Source: ECT2AJA-110-A sp035399845 (GTDB lineage: Bacteria > Planctomycetota > Phycisphaerae > UBA1845 > UTPLA1). Taken from it: 64,000 nt of DNA. The notes under the pieces are model-generated. The model was not told the origin of the DNA. It saw only the letters and a list, made by a program, of their open reading frames with translations, and did no database searches. The translations under genes and the position numbers were made by a program. The stretch is from contig DAOPJV010000010.1 of NCBI GenBank assembly GCA_035399845.1, positions 78,817 through 142,816 of the forward strand. Direction: 5' to 3'. Numbering within the stretch: position 1 is the stretch's first letter; each line of letters begins with the position of its first letter. This document shows, in pieces, positions 45,163 through 53,461 of this stretch.

Positions 45163-46275
45163 ATGACGAAGAAGAAGGTGTTTCGTATCGCCGGGGAGGC
45201 CGTCCAGCTGGGCGAGACCCGCGATCTGAAACTCAAGATCAGCGAGCAGTTCACAGGCGATCCCGTTGGGGTGCCGATTCGCGTAATGCGCGGCAGGAAG
45301 AGGGGGCCAACGCTCTTTGTGACGGCGACAGTCCACGGCGATGAACTGAACGGCATGGGCGTGATCCACGAGATCATGTACGGCGCGCAACTGGAACTCA
45401 TCGCCGGAACGCTGATCCTGGTGCCCGTCGTCAACGTCTTCGGCATTGAAACGCAGAATCGATACATGCCCGATCGGCGCGATCTGAATCGCTTCTTTCC
45501 CGGTTTCAAGAACGGGAGTCTGACGAGTCGCGTCGCGTTTCTCCTGTTCGAGGAGATCGCGAAGAAGTCGGACTTCGGGATCGAACTGCACTCCGCGGCG
45601 CAGCCGCGCACGAACTTTCCGAACATTCGAGGTGATCTGAAGAACGCGGACGTGCGTCGACTCGCATGGGCGTTCGGCTGCGAGCTGATCATCGATGGCA
45701 AGGGACCTGATGGCTCATTCCGACGGGAGGCGACGAAGGCCGGCTGCCCGACGATCATCCTGGAAGCGGGCGAGCCGCTGAAGATTGAGCAGGAGGCCGT
45801 CGAGGTCGGTGTTCGCGGCGTGAACAATGTCCTGCGCGAACTGGGGATGGTTGCAGGTGATCCGGTCCTGCCGCCGTATCAGGTGCGCATTTCCCGCTCG
45901 ACCTGGGTCCGCGCCGAGGTCGGCGGCATTCTGCGTTTCCATGTCAAACCGGGCGATCCTGTCGAGCAGGGGCAGCGCATCGCGACGAACGCCAGCGTCT
46001 TCGGCGAACGACAGAATATCCTCGAGGCGCCCTGCGACGGCATCGTGCTGGGCATGACGACGCTGCCGATGGTCAAGCCGGGCGAGCCCGTTTGTCACAT
46101 CGCTGTCCCCTCGCGGTCGCTCAAGTCACTGCGGCTGGCGGCGGCGCGCGTGACGGGCGCCGGTAAGAAGAAGCGCATTCGGGCCGGCGCGCTCGTGCAG
46201 AATCTGGCCCGCTCCGAGACGGAGACGATGCCGGGACGCGGCACCTTCGCGAAAGAGCAGCGCAAAGAGAGCTGA
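45163..46275 (+). CDS. Succinylglutamate desuccinylase/aspartoacylase family zinc hydrolase
   Basis: 370 residues, 12 bp after rimK. M14-like zinc hydrolase: VTATVHGDELNGMGVIHE (zinc ligands His and Glu), PDRRDLNRFFPGF, DFGIELHSA (third ligand His), and TIILEAGEP. A C-terminal beta-barrel-like part (residues ~230-310, VGGILRFHVKPGDPVEQGQRIA) resembles a biotinyl/lipoyl fold common in this family. In RimK clusters such enzymes may remove or edit N-acyl/glutamyl groups, opposing the ligase. The C-terminus is basic. Confidence 0.9.
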   Translation: MTKKKVFRIAGEAVQLGETRDLKLKISEQFTGDPVGVPIRVMRGRKRGPTLFVTATVHGDELNGMGVIHEIMYGAQLELIAGTLILVPVVNVFGIETQNRYMPDRRDLNRFFPGFKNGSLTSRVAFLLFEEIAKKSDFGIELHSAAQPRTNFPNIRGDLKNADVRRLAWAFGCELIIDGKGPDGSFRREATKAGCPTIILEAGEPLKIEQEAVEVGVRGVNNVLRELGMVAGDPVLPPYQVRISRSTWVRAEVGGILRFHVKPGDPVEQGQRIATNASVFGERQNILEAPCDGIVLGMTTLPMVKPGEPVCHIAVPSRSLKSLRLAAARVTGAGKKKRIRAGALVQNLARSETETMPGRGTFAKEQRKES

Positions 46276-46300
46276 CGGCGTCTCATCGACCGGACTGTTT

Positions 46301-46990
46301 CTATTCGTCGACCTTCGATCGAACCAGTTGAGCGTTCGTCGGGGCGCCCGCCGCGATTGTGACGCGCCCGAGCGATTGATAGTCCGCCTTCGGATCGTTC
46401 AGCTGAATCTCATAATCACCGGGACACAGCGCGTGATCGATCCGGAAGATTCCGCCTTCATCGGTTGTCGCGTTGGCCGTGGCGCTGATGAGCGGAGAAA
46501 TCCCAATGACTCGAAGATCCAGCCCGATTGCGGGGGCGCCTTTGTCGTCCAGAAGGGCTCCATGCAGCGTCCCGCCGAGTTTGACGCGCATGTCGCGATA
46601 GTACGTCCCGCTGTCGAAGGGAATCTGGAAATCCCACCAGCCGTTGTTGTCTTCCGCGCAGTAGTCGGGATGTTCGATTCGCATGCCGAGCGAGTTTCGC
46701 CAGACTTTGGCGCCATCCGCCGCTGTGTGCTGGATCATGCCGCCATGGGGGGCGGGATCGAATCGGTAGACGCCTTTGTCGTTCGTGACGGCGTCGCCGA
46801 CTTCCCAGCGCGTCGCGAATCCGCCGTAGAGCTTCACGCGGACGCCGGGGACCGGCCGGCCGAGCTCGTCGACGATTCGGCCTTCGAGGATGGCGGACTT
46901 TTCCGACTCGGGTTGACGGGGCGCGACGGCGTCCGGCGCCAAGAGGCCCGCGAGGAGTATCGCGCCGCCGGGAAGGAGCATTTTCATCAT
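46301..46990 (-). CDS. Exported protein with carboxypeptidase-regulatory-like domains
   Basis: 229 residues; two ATG codons at the start behind CGGAG. A signal peptide (LLPGGAILLAGLLAPDAVA) precedes two Ig-like carboxypeptidase-regulatory folds: LEGRIVDELGRPVPGVRVKLYGG ... TNDKGVYRFDP, and LHGALLDDKGAPAIGLDLRVIG ... TTDEGGIFRIDHALCPGDYEIQL. These beta-sandwich domains are structural and give no catalytic activity. The role is unknown. It is convergent with the aspartoacylase-like gene. Confidence 0.8.
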   Translation of the reverse strand: MMKMLLPGGAILLAGLLAPDAVAPRQPESEKSAILEGRIVDELGRPVPGVRVKLYGGFATRWEVGDAVTNDKGVYRFDPAPHGGMIQHTAADGAKVWRNSLGMRIEHPDYCAEDNNGWWDFQIPFDSGTYYRDMRVKLGGTLHGALLDDKGAPAIGLDLRVIGISPLISATANATTDEGGIFRIDHALCPGDYEIQLNDPKADYQSLGRVTIAAGAPTNAQLVRSKVDE

Positions 46991-47308
46991 GGCGTGGCTC
47001 CGAAAGGAGATGCGGGATTCGCGGACCCATGCCGCGTTTGATATGAGATGGCCGCCCGATCGGATTTGTGCCGCAAAAAATCGAATTGAGGGCGCCTATC
47101 CGTGGGGTGTCGGACTTCTGAGCTGAAATGTAGGGCGCGTTCCACCCGCCAGGCTCTGGATCCAGCCGTCCCCTTACTCACCCACCGCGGTGTTCTTCAG
47201 GGTTGTCCACCCCGTCCAATCCGAGGACAACCAGCCCAACGCAAGGTGTCGATGAATGCTGGACCACGGCCAGCGCATGGGGTCGTCGGTCAGGCCTCGC
47301 CTTCGAGG
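46991..47308. other. Intergenic region
   Basis: 318 bp between two minus-strand genes. No gene, hairpin with T-run or clear promoter is visible, although one should exist for the 46301 gene. Confidence 0.4.
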
Positions 47309-47743
47309 CTATGCCTGATTGCCGATGCGGATGCAATAAGTAAGCGCCTTCATGAAACCCAGGAACGGCGCCCCGGTCTCGATCTCGAATTGCATTTCTC
47401 GATCGCCCTTCAGGACGACGACGATCGATCCCCTCGTAACCCCCAGCCCTCCCTTGATGACGACGCCCGACGGCAGCCGGAGCGAGCGCATTTCCGACCA
47501 TGCGGCTGCGAGCACGCTGGCTTCGGACGCCTCAATCACGCGCTGAGTTGTCAGCAGAACCCACGAGGGAGATGACCAATAGCAGGCCAGGGCCGGCCGC
47601 TCATCGTCGTCGAGTTGAGAGCGTCGCAACATTTCATCGCGAGTTTCGAGGGGATAGTCTTCGAAGCGCCTGGCGAACTGACCGGAGCGGAATCCTCGGC
47701 ACAGTACATCCAGGTAGAAGGCGTTGGAGTACTTTCTGGCCAC
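47309..47743 (-). CDS. Hypothetical protein with bacterial PH-like pattern
   Basis: 144 residues from GTG at 47743 behind CGAGGGG; a TTG at 47770 is an alternative. The central part YWSSPSWVLLTTQRVIEASEASVLAAAWSEMRSLRL followed by 'VVIKGGLGVTRGSIVVVLKGDREMQFEI' has the alternation of a bacterial pleckstrin-homology (bPH) domain: a 'LTTQRVI' strand, a linker with 'I.W..I..L', then beta strands. The match is by eye only. It lies 58 bp downstream of lexA on the same strand, so it may be read from the lexA promoter. Confidence 0.6.
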   Translation of the reverse strand: MARKYSNAFYLDVLCRGFRSGQFARRFEDYPLETRDEMLRRSQLDDDERPALACYWSSPSWVLLTTQRVIEASEASVLAAAWSEMRSLRLPSGVVIKGGLGVTRGSIVVVLKGDREMQFEIETGAPFLGFMKALTYCIRIGNQA

Positions 47744-47801
47744 AAAGCGCCCCTCGCGAGACAGATCCAATTCAGATTCGCAGGTGAAATCGCGCTACCC
47801 G

Positions 47802-48491
47802 CTATCGCACGCGGCGGATCACGCCGATCACAACACCCTGGATCTCCACGTTTGTCGAGTAGATCGGCTCGTATTTCGGGTTCGACGGCTGCAGGCGGAT
47901 GCGGGTCTTCTCGCGGTAGTAGCGCTTCAGCGTGACTTCGCCTTCATCCAGATAGGCGACGACCATCTCGCCGTTGTAGGGCGTCTTGCGATTTTCCACG
48001 ACGACGTAGTCGCCCTCGTCGATGTGATCGTCGATCATGCTGTCGCCCTTGACCTCCAGCGCGTAGACGCCGTGCGGCGAATCGAACATGGCGTCGAGGT
48101 TCAGGACCTCGCGGTTCTCGACGGCCTCGATCGGGGCGCCGGCGGCAATGCGGCCCTCCAGCGGGATGCAGCCCGGTTTTTCATCCGGCAACTCAAGATG
48201 ATCCGCCAGCAGCAAAGAGCGAGCCTTGTGCTTCTCGCGACGCAGCAGACCCCTTTCTTCGAGCGTCGTGAGATGCTCGAAGACTGTGACCTTGGAGATG
48301 CCGAGCTCCTCGGCGATCTCGTCGTAGGTCGGGGAATAACCATGCTTGTGCTGGTAGTCCCGGACGTACGTCAGGATTTCGGTCTGGCGCGGCGTGGCGG
48401 GACGCGTCAACTTCGGCTTCCGCGTGCGCGGGCGGCCGGTCTTCGCGCCCGTCGTGGCGCGGGCGCTGGTCTTGCTCTGCTTCGGCGGCAT
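47802..48491 (-). CDS. lexA: SOS response repressor LexA
   Basis: 229 residues; ATG at 48491 behind GGAAGGAG. An N-terminal basic extension (~30 residues, TGRPRTRKPK) is followed by the LexA winged helix (TPRQTEILTYVRDYQHKHGYSPTYDEIAEELGISKVTVFEHL) and the S24 latent protease: cleavage site Ala117-Gly118 (IAAGAP), catalytic Ser151 (VKGDSM) and Lys189 (VTLKRY). It represses DNA-repair genes and self-cleaves when RecA filaments form. The basic N-terminal extension is unusual. A possible co-transcribed frame and a promoter with direct repeats lie upstream. Confidence 0.95.
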   Translation of the reverse strand: MPPKQSKTSARATTGAKTGRPRTRKPKLTRPATPRQTEILTYVRDYQHKHGYSPTYDEIAEELGISKVTVFEHLTTLEERGLLRREKHKARSLLLADHLELPDEKPGCIPLEGRIAAGAPIEAVENREVLNLDAMFDSPHGVYALEVKGDSMIDDHIDEGDYVVVENRKTPYNGEMVVAYLDEGEVTLKRYYREKTRIRLQPSNPKYEPIYSTNVEIQGVVIGVIRRVR

Positions 48492-48906
48492 GTTGCGGCT
48501 CCTTCCGGTCGGGCCAGGCGCGCCCGTCGAGACCGGCGGGCCCCAGCAGAAGCAGGGGGGCCTCGCCTCGACGGACGGCCTCGGCCGCATCCGTGACCTT
48601 GTCGCGCTCGGCGGCGGCAATCGCCGAGGGCGCGGAGACGATGTCATCGGTCCAGGGGACGCGCGTCCACTCGGACCACATCGTTTCGAGGCGGCGGCGA
48701 AGACGACCTAAGAACACTCGTATTCGCGCGACGCTGACGGGCGGATACAGCAGACATGGACCATCCATGATCGCCCCGAATTGCGCCGCGCCGGGGCTGA
48801 GTTCGGCGGGGGCGGGGGACTCCTGTGATCGAATCGTCCAGGCCTGACGGTATGATCCGCCGGGACCCATTAAACAAAGCGGCAATTCACGAGCTGCGAC
48901 AGGCAT
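48193..48906 (-). CDS. Candidate protein encoded upstream of, and overlapping, lexA
   Basis: 237 residues if read to its stop. The first ~138 codons lie outside lexA and have strong G/C bias at third positions; one stretch is ETMWSEWTRVPWTDDIV followed by an Ala/Glu-rich helix and LLLLGPAGLDGRAWP. The frame then runs 299 bp into lexA in a different frame, where it is very Arg/Ala/Asp-rich and probably not functional protein. The real gene may have ended near 48490 and lost its stop, or the frame may be spurious. No family recognised. A promoter-like pair sits ~90 bp upstream of the ATG. Confidence 0.35.
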   Translation of the reverse strand: MPVAARELPLCLMGPGGSYRQAWTIRSQESPAPAELSPGAAQFGAIMDGPCLLYPPVSVARIRVFLGRLRRRLETMWSEWTRVPWTDDIVSAPSAIAAAERDKVTDAAEAVRRGEAPLLLLGPAGLDGRAWPDRKEPQHAAEAEQDQRPRHDGREDRPPAHAEAEVDASRHAAPDRNPDVRPGLPAQAWLFPDLRRDRRGARHLQGHSLRASHDARRKGSAASREAQGSLFAAGGSS

Positions 48907-48993
48907 TGCTGACTCACCTTCCACGTTGGGGCCTTCTGTTCCCTCGGCGATCGGGTGATACCGCAGTTCGGCGTTACTGCTTCGTCACCTATG

Positions 48994-49029
48994 AGGCTAT
49001 CCTAACAACGGCCGAACGTCAACCCGAAC
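48994..49029 (-). promoter_or_regulatory. Probable promoter of the lexA transcript with GTTC direct repeat
   Basis: On the minus strand, -35 TTGACG (49022-49017) and -10 TAGCCT (48999-48994) are 17 bp apart. Two GTTC tetramers (49029-49026 and 49017-49014) flank the -35 as a direct repeat with 8 nt between. Alphaproteobacterial LexA sites are GTTC direct repeats with 7 nt between, so this is a plausible but not exact LexA operator. Confidence 0.4.
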
Positions 49030-49187
49030 GTTAGGCGAATTCGGGGAATTTTAGGGGCGGCGTTGAGGTCCTCGGATTCTGGCAAGCCCGACCGTTGAGT
49101 GGCGACGTTTGCGTAAGGTAGAATCGTTCGTAGCGCGCGAATCAGCGCGCCGCGACAAGAAAGAAGCGCCGGACCCAAAAGGGAGAA

Positions 49188-49949
49188 ATGAAACGCATGC
49201 GAGCCCGAATTCTCATTCTCACCCTCGCCATTTTGCTGTCGCCACTTCTGAGCGCCGCCGTCGCCGGTGAGCCGACGCTCAAGGACGTCAAGAAACAGAT
49301 CGCCGCCAAGCTGAAGAAGATCAAGACGCTTCAACTGTCGATTCGGATCGAAGAGAATCGAAAGTACGAAATGAATGACCTTCAGTACCGGCGGGAAAAG
49401 ACCACGACTGGCGAACTGATGCTGGAGCGCCGAGATCAGACGTTCGTCAGCCGATATCACTGGAAATCGAGAACGAAGGACTACGAAGGTGACGAGCCGG
49501 ATCCACACGACAATTCCTTCGAGGCGATTCAGATCACGGACGACTCTCATTCCTATGAATCGTCTCGAAAGCACGATCTGGCTCCGTGGCGGCATACGAA
49601 AGGCAAGCGTTCTTTCAGGCTTAATCCGCTCGACCTCAAAAGCCGGTATTCAAAGGACGAGTTTGAGCAGAAGCTGTTACCAGTCGAGGAACTTGAAGGC
49701 GCCAAGGCGTGGGTCATCGAGATGATCCCGAAGAAGGAGAAAACGCTCCAGCGCGATCCTGCGAAGACGCGCGTCTGGTTCGATCAGAAAACCGGTGTCG
49801 AAATCAAGAACGTCGACTATGACGACACGGGCAAGGTTCAGGAAACTCGGATCTTTCGGGACATCAGGATCAATGAGGAAATCGACCCCGGGCGGTTCAA
49901 ATTCGAACCTCCTGAGGGCGAGAACGTCGTCGATATGACGGGCTTCTAG
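49188..49949 (+). CDS. Exported LolA-like protein
   Basis: 253 residues; ATG behind AAGGGAG. A signal peptide (ILILTLAILLSPLLSAAVAG) is followed by TLKDVKKQIAAKLKKIKTLQLSIRIEENRKYE, then a series of beta strands and RVWFDQKTGVEIKNVDYDDTGKVQETRIFRDIRINEEIDPGRFKFEPPEG. The last segment is the closing pattern of LolA/RseB-like half-barrels, which bind lipids or lipoproteins in the periplasm. A function in lipoprotein transport is possible but not shown; many planctomycete genes of this type are unassigned. Confidence 0.7.
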   Translation: MKRMRARILILTLAILLSPLLSAAVAGEPTLKDVKKQIAAKLKKIKTLQLSIRIEENRKYEMNDLQYRREKTTTGELMLERRDQTFVSRYHWKSRTKDYEGDEPDPHDNSFEAIQITDDSHSYESSRKHDLAPWRHTKGKRSFRLNPLDLKSRYSKDEFEQKLLPVEELEGAKAWVIEMIPKKEKTLQRDPAKTRVWFDQKTGVEIKNVDYDDTGKVQETRIFRDIRINEEIDPGRFKFEPPEGENVVDMTGF

Positions 49950-50155
49950 CTGGCGCCGGAGTTTTCCGCGCATCGACTTGCCGATCTGTCGAACGGCATT
50001 CACAGGCCGCGCGCCCGTGTACGTGTATGAACTGCGGAATGGGCGTGAATTGCCCAGCGTTCGCGGTGATCCGGCCGCCCTATACGATTCAGAAATCCCT
50101 TCCTACAATGTGGGTCTGAGCCCCCAACGGCCACCTTCAAACGAGGAATGCAAAG

Positions 50156-51475
50156 ATGTTGTCCAACGACTCGCCCATCGCCCGCCAGGATCCCGAAGTA
50201 TGGAAGGCCTTCGTCGCCGAAGACGATCGCCAGCGCAATACCCTCGAACTCATCGCCAGTGAAAATCATGTCAGCCCGGCCGTTCTTCAGGCCGCGGGCT
50301 CGATCTTCACGAACAAGTACGCCGAGGGCTATCCCGGTCGCCGGTATTACGGCGGCTGCGAGAACATGGACATCGTCGAGACGCTCGCACAGGAGCGCGC
50401 CAAGAAGCTCTTCGGTTGCGATCACGCCAACGTCCAGCCCTCCAGCGGCAGCCAGGCGAATCAGGCCGTTCTGCTCGCCGCCCTCCAGCCCGGCTCGCGC
50501 TTCGGCGAGGCCGAGCAGCGCGAGAAGAATCCCGATCAGCCCGTGCGCACGCCGGGCGACATGATCCTCTCGCTGCACCTCGATCACGGTGGCCATCTGT
50601 CGCACGGCAAGAACGTCAACATCAGCGGCAAGTGGTTCCGCGTCACGCATTACGGCGTCGAGCGGGAGACCGGCCGGATCAACATGGATGAAGTCGCCCG
50701 CCTCGCGCGCGACTGCAAGCCGAAGATCATCATCACGGGCGCTTCGGCCTACAGCCGCACCTGGGAGTGGGACAAGTTCGCCGAGATCGCGCAGGAAGTC
50801 GGCGCCCTGCTCATGGCCGATATCGCCCACATCGCGGGTCTCGTCGCGACAGGGCTGCACCCGAGCCCTGTCAGTGTCTGCGATTTCGTCACAACGACGA
50901 CACACAAAACGCTGCGCGGTCCTCGCGGTGGTCTGACGATGTGCAAGGCCGACTGGCAGAAGAAGATCGATTCCGCCGTCTTCCCCGGCATGCAGGGCGG
51001 TCCCCTGATGCACATCGTCGCCGCGAAGGCCGTCGCCTTCGGTGAGGCGCTCAAGCCGGAATTCAAGGCCTATCAGCAGCGCGTCATCGAGAATGCCAAG
51101 ACGCTGGCGGAGTCGCTCATCAGCCGCAAGCTCAACATCGTCTCCGGCGGCACGGACAATCACCTCATGCTGGTCGACCTGCGCGACGGCTTCCCGAATG
51201 TCAGCGGCGCCATGGCCGAGGACTGGCTCGGCAAGGCGGGCATCGTCGTCAACAAGAACATGATCCCGTTCGACGAGCGCAAGCCCATGGAGACCAGCGG
51301 TCTTCGCCTCGGCACACCGGCCCTGACGACGCGCGGCATGGGCGTCGACGAGATGCGCAAAGTCGCCGACCTGATCGTCCGCGTCCTCGGCGGGGAAGGC
51401 GACGCCAAGGTTGCCGACGCCGTGAAGACCGAGGTCCGGGCGATGTGCGATCAGTTCAAGCTGCCGCACGGATGA
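50156..51475 (+). CDS. glyA: Serine hydroxymethyltransferase
   Basis: 439 residues; ATG behind GAGGAATG. PLP enzyme interconverting serine and glycine with tetrahydrofolate, supplying one-carbon units. Motifs: LELIASENHVSPAVLQAAGS, NKYAEGYPGRRYYGGCENMD, NVQPSSGSQANQAV, DHGGHLSHG, and the PLP-Lys in TTTHKTLRGPRGG. About 20 extra residues between QPGSRFGEAEQREKNPDQ and the DMILSL strand lengthen the loop compared with E. coli GlyA. A purine-rich word repeat and a palindromic repeat cluster begin right after its stop. Confidence 0.96.
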   Translation: MLSNDSPIARQDPEVWKAFVAEDDRQRNTLELIASENHVSPAVLQAAGSIFTNKYAEGYPGRRYYGGCENMDIVETLAQERAKKLFGCDHANVQPSSGSQANQAVLLAALQPGSRFGEAEQREKNPDQPVRTPGDMILSLHLDHGGHLSHGKNVNISGKWFRVTHYGVERETGRINMDEVARLARDCKPKIIITGASAYSRTWEWDKFAEIAQEVGALLMADIAHIAGLVATGLHPSPVSVCDFVTTTTHKTLRGPRGGLTMCKADWQKKIDSAVFPGMQGGPLMHIVAAKAVAFGEALKPEFKAYQQRVIENAKTLAESLISRKLNIVSGGTDNHLMLVDLRDGFPNVSGAMAEDWLGKAGIVVNKNMIPFDERKPMETSGLRLGTPALTTRGMGVDEMRKVADLIVRVLGGEGDAKVADAVKTEVRAMCDQFKLPHG

Positions 51476-51511
51476 GTCGTGAGTTATGAGTCTTGAGTGA
51501 CGAGTGACGAG
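51476..51511. repeat. Degenerate TGAGT/CGAG word repeat after glyA
   Basis: Immediately after the glyA stop, TGAGTYNTGAG-type words repeat about five times (TGAGTCGTGAGTTATGAG, then TCTTGAGTGACGAGTGACGAG). The style matches the word repeats near 35.8 kb and 40.3 kb, although the words differ. Confidence 0.6.
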
Positions 51512-51558
51512 GGTGGGCTCCGCCCACCAACGCGTCGTAGGGTGGGCCATGCCCACCA
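51512..51558. repeat. Two palindromes of the GGTGGGC family
   Basis: GGTGGGC-TCC-GCCCACC (51512-51528) and GTAG followed by GGTGGGCCATGCCCACC (51538-51558). The second has a GTAG head directly before its stem, the layout of REP sequences mobilised by REP-associated transposases. Confidence 0.7.
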
Positions 51559-51565
51559 GGTTCTC

Positions 51566-51691
51566 GTAGGGTCCGCTGTGCGGACCATTCCGTTGTGACG
51601 GCGGGAGCGTCTGATCTCTTGAATCCCGGCGCCATCGAGCACACGACGCCTGTCTCGCCGCCTGGCGATCGGTCCGCACAGCGGACCCTAC
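51566..51691. repeat. REP pair (BIME-like element), 126 bp, copy A
   Basis: Left end is GTAG then the hairpin GGTCCGCTGTGCGGACC (51566-51586); right end is its reverse complement (51671-51691). The 84-bp core shares words with the core at 52241 (for example TGAATCCCGGCGC), so the pair behaves as a unit. It lies between glyA and the next small gene. Confidence 0.85.
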
Positions 51692-51761
51692 AATCGGCGG
51701 AGCAACGTCGTTCATTTGCCCATGTAGGCCATCGGCGTCGGAACATCAATAGGGCCAAGCG

Positions 51762-52205
51762 ATGTCGGACTCACATTCCGTCATTCTTCGCGTGAGTCAT
51801 ACCGATCTGTCATGCGACCTCCTTGAGATCGAGACGCTCGTGAGCGTCGGCGCGTTCAGCGGTGTCTGTCGGGGCTACGACGGCGCCGCGCATGTTCGAG
51901 ACATGACCCGGCAATTCGAGACATGGGCCGAACGGCCGGAAGGCGCCTTCGAGTTTCGCATAGGTGATGCAACGTCGACGGGGCTGGCCCAACTGAGCTT
52001 CCGCGTCGTCGGTCAGGCGCGGCATATTCAGTGTCGCATTTCGTTGCGGACCGACTACACTCACTGGGGCAAGGAGCATTGCGACGGATCGGAACTTGCC
52101 GTCACGATGCCCGTCGAACTCGCGGGGATCGACCGGTTCATCCGCGATCTGTATGCGCTCGTGGAAGGTCGCGCCGCCGAAGCGATCCTGCCCGGCCGGG
52201 TTTGA
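51762..52205 (+). CDS. Hypothetical protein
   Basis: 147 residues; ATG behind AGGGCC. It opens with a beta-rich half (VILRVSHTDLSCDLLEIETLVSVG) and ends in a helical segment (VELAGIDRFIRDLYALVEGRAAEAIL). Trp and His residues in the middle (DYTHWGKEHCDG) could be a binding site. I do not recognise a family; the size and setting between REP pairs recall small accessory genes such as immunity proteins, but this is speculation. Confidence 0.6.
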   Translation: MSDSHSVILRVSHTDLSCDLLEIETLVSVGAFSGVCRGYDGAAHVRDMTRQFETWAERPEGAFEFRIGDATSTGLAQLSFRVVGQARHIQCRISLRTDYTHWGKEHCDGSELAVTMPVELAGIDRFIRDLYALVEGRAAEAILPGRV

Positions 52206-52219
52206 TACGCGGCCATTCA

Positions 52220-52345
52220 GTAGGGTTCGCTGTGCGGACCATCGCGTCGTGTTGCCGGGAACCTATGATCGTCTGAATCCCGGCGCTCATGGTCACAGGA
52301 CGTTTATGTCACCTCTTGGCAATCGGTCCGCACAGCGGACCCTAC
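52220..52345. repeat. REP pair (BIME-like element), 126 bp, copy B
   Basis: Left GTAG-headed hairpin 52220-52240 has one change (GGTTCGC for GGTCCGC); right arm 52325-52345 is perfect. Length and core are related to copy A. It ends 24 bp before the start of the lipoprotein gene, so that gene's leader lies in or next to the repeat. Confidence 0.85.
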
Positions 52346-52369
52346 AATTGGCTGGAGAATACAATCGAG

Positions 52370-53086
52370 ATGTTCAGAAGGACCTATCCGGTACTGACCA
52401 CGATCCTGATGATCTGCCTTCAAAGCGCGTGCAGTCAGTCGACTGACGCGTATATCTGTGAGATTCAGGAATCCGGCGATGGTCGCACGATCGTGTTTTC
52501 GTCGCGTCCGGATGACACCGTTTACATCGTTACGGCCGAAGGATTCATGCCGCTCGGCCGCGCTCCCTTCGCGATCAGCGAAAGCGGTCGGTGGATCGTC
52601 GCCGTGGACGCTGATCGATCCGGCCCACATCGCACGGTGCTGGTCCGTCGCGATATGACGCGGCATCGCGATGATCGACTGCAGTTTCGAGAGCCCTTCA
52701 TGAAAGCGCACGTGGTCGAGCTTCGTTGCGATGATCGCTCTGTCTATTGTCAGTTCATCGACCCCGAATACGAGCACGGTATCAGGCTGACGCCGTGGTT
52801 GCGAATGACGGTGGGGACAGATCGACCAGGAGCGCTTCACGGCGTAGACGCGACGAAGGTTCCGACGGGGAAGCCCGTCCCATGTATTCAGCGGAAAGAT
52901 CCTTCGGGGCGAACCATCGATGTCTATGAATCGAGCGCCGGCCTGAAGGTGGTTCGAACGAAATCGCGTTGGGAGCGATCCACCATTGCTCGCGAATTCG
53001 AGGGGAACTCGCAGGTCCTGCTGAAGGAGACCGCAGATCGATTCTGGAGTCGCCAGGCGGTGTCGCACGGGTTCGCGTATCCATAG
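52370..53086 (+). CDS. Putative lipoprotein of unknown function
   Basis: 238 residues from the ATG at 52370 behind TGGAGA; the frame is open further upstream, but that part is translated repeat. The N-terminus (VLTTILMICLQSAC) is a signal peptide with lipobox LQSAC. The body alternates strands such as RTIVFSSRPDDTVYIV, GRWIVAVDADRS and RTVLVRRD, suggesting a small beta fold. No family recognised. It sits between REP pairs in the accessory region. Confidence 0.6.
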   Translation: MFRRTYPVLTTILMICLQSACSQSTDAYICEIQESGDGRTIVFSSRPDDTVYIVTAEGFMPLGRAPFAISESGRWIVAVDADRSGPHRTVLVRRDMTRHRDDRLQFREPFMKAHVVELRCDDRSVYCQFIDPEYEHGIRLTPWLRMTVGTDRPGALHGVDATKVPTGKPVPCIQRKDPSGRTIDVYESSAGLKVVRTKSRWERSTIAREFEGNSQVLLKETADRFWSRQAVSHGFAYP

Positions 53087-53160
53087 GTTGTGTAGGGCCG
53101 CAGCAACCGCGCAATAGGGTCGACTTTGCGAACCGATCGCCCGACATTGCGAATGCCATC

Positions 53161-53240
53161 GTAGGGTGGAAAGGGCGCCGTCACCATTGTCGCGAGCTCT
53201 TCTCGACGTCTCGGCAAATGGTCCGCACAGCGGACCCTAC
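53161..53240. repeat. Degenerate REP pair, 80 bp, copy C
   Basis: The right arm (53220-53240) is a perfect GGTCCGC hairpin ending in CTAC; the left end keeps only GTAGGGTGG at 53161. It is a shortened or decayed relative of the other pairs. Confidence 0.6.
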
Positions 53241-53263
53241 ATTCGCGGAACCGCACGTAGCCC

Positions 53264-53461
53264 GTAGGGTCCGCTGTGCGGACCATTCCGTGGGTGTAGC
53301 GCGACGGTTCATCCTACTGACATCCGGCCGCATATCCTGAGCGGACGTTTGGGGCGTCTCGGGAACCGGGCGCCAGACATCGTGGCTGAGACCGGGCGCG
53401 CCACGATTCGTCAGAAGGGTCACGCGACGTCACGGCGACTGGTCCGCACAGCGGACCCTAC
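53264..53461. repeat. REP pair (BIME-like element), 198 bp, copy D
   Basis: Left arm 53264-53284 and right arm 53441-53461 are exact inverted copies with GTAG/CTAC ends. The core's right end (CACGCGACGTC) is shared with the element at 56553. The whole 53087-53610 spacer contains only these repeats. Confidence 0.85.

Noticed and set aside
52289..52369. Longer N-terminus of the 52370 lipoprotein
   Set aside because: It is encoded by REP pair copy B; the lipobox signal peptide begins at 52370.
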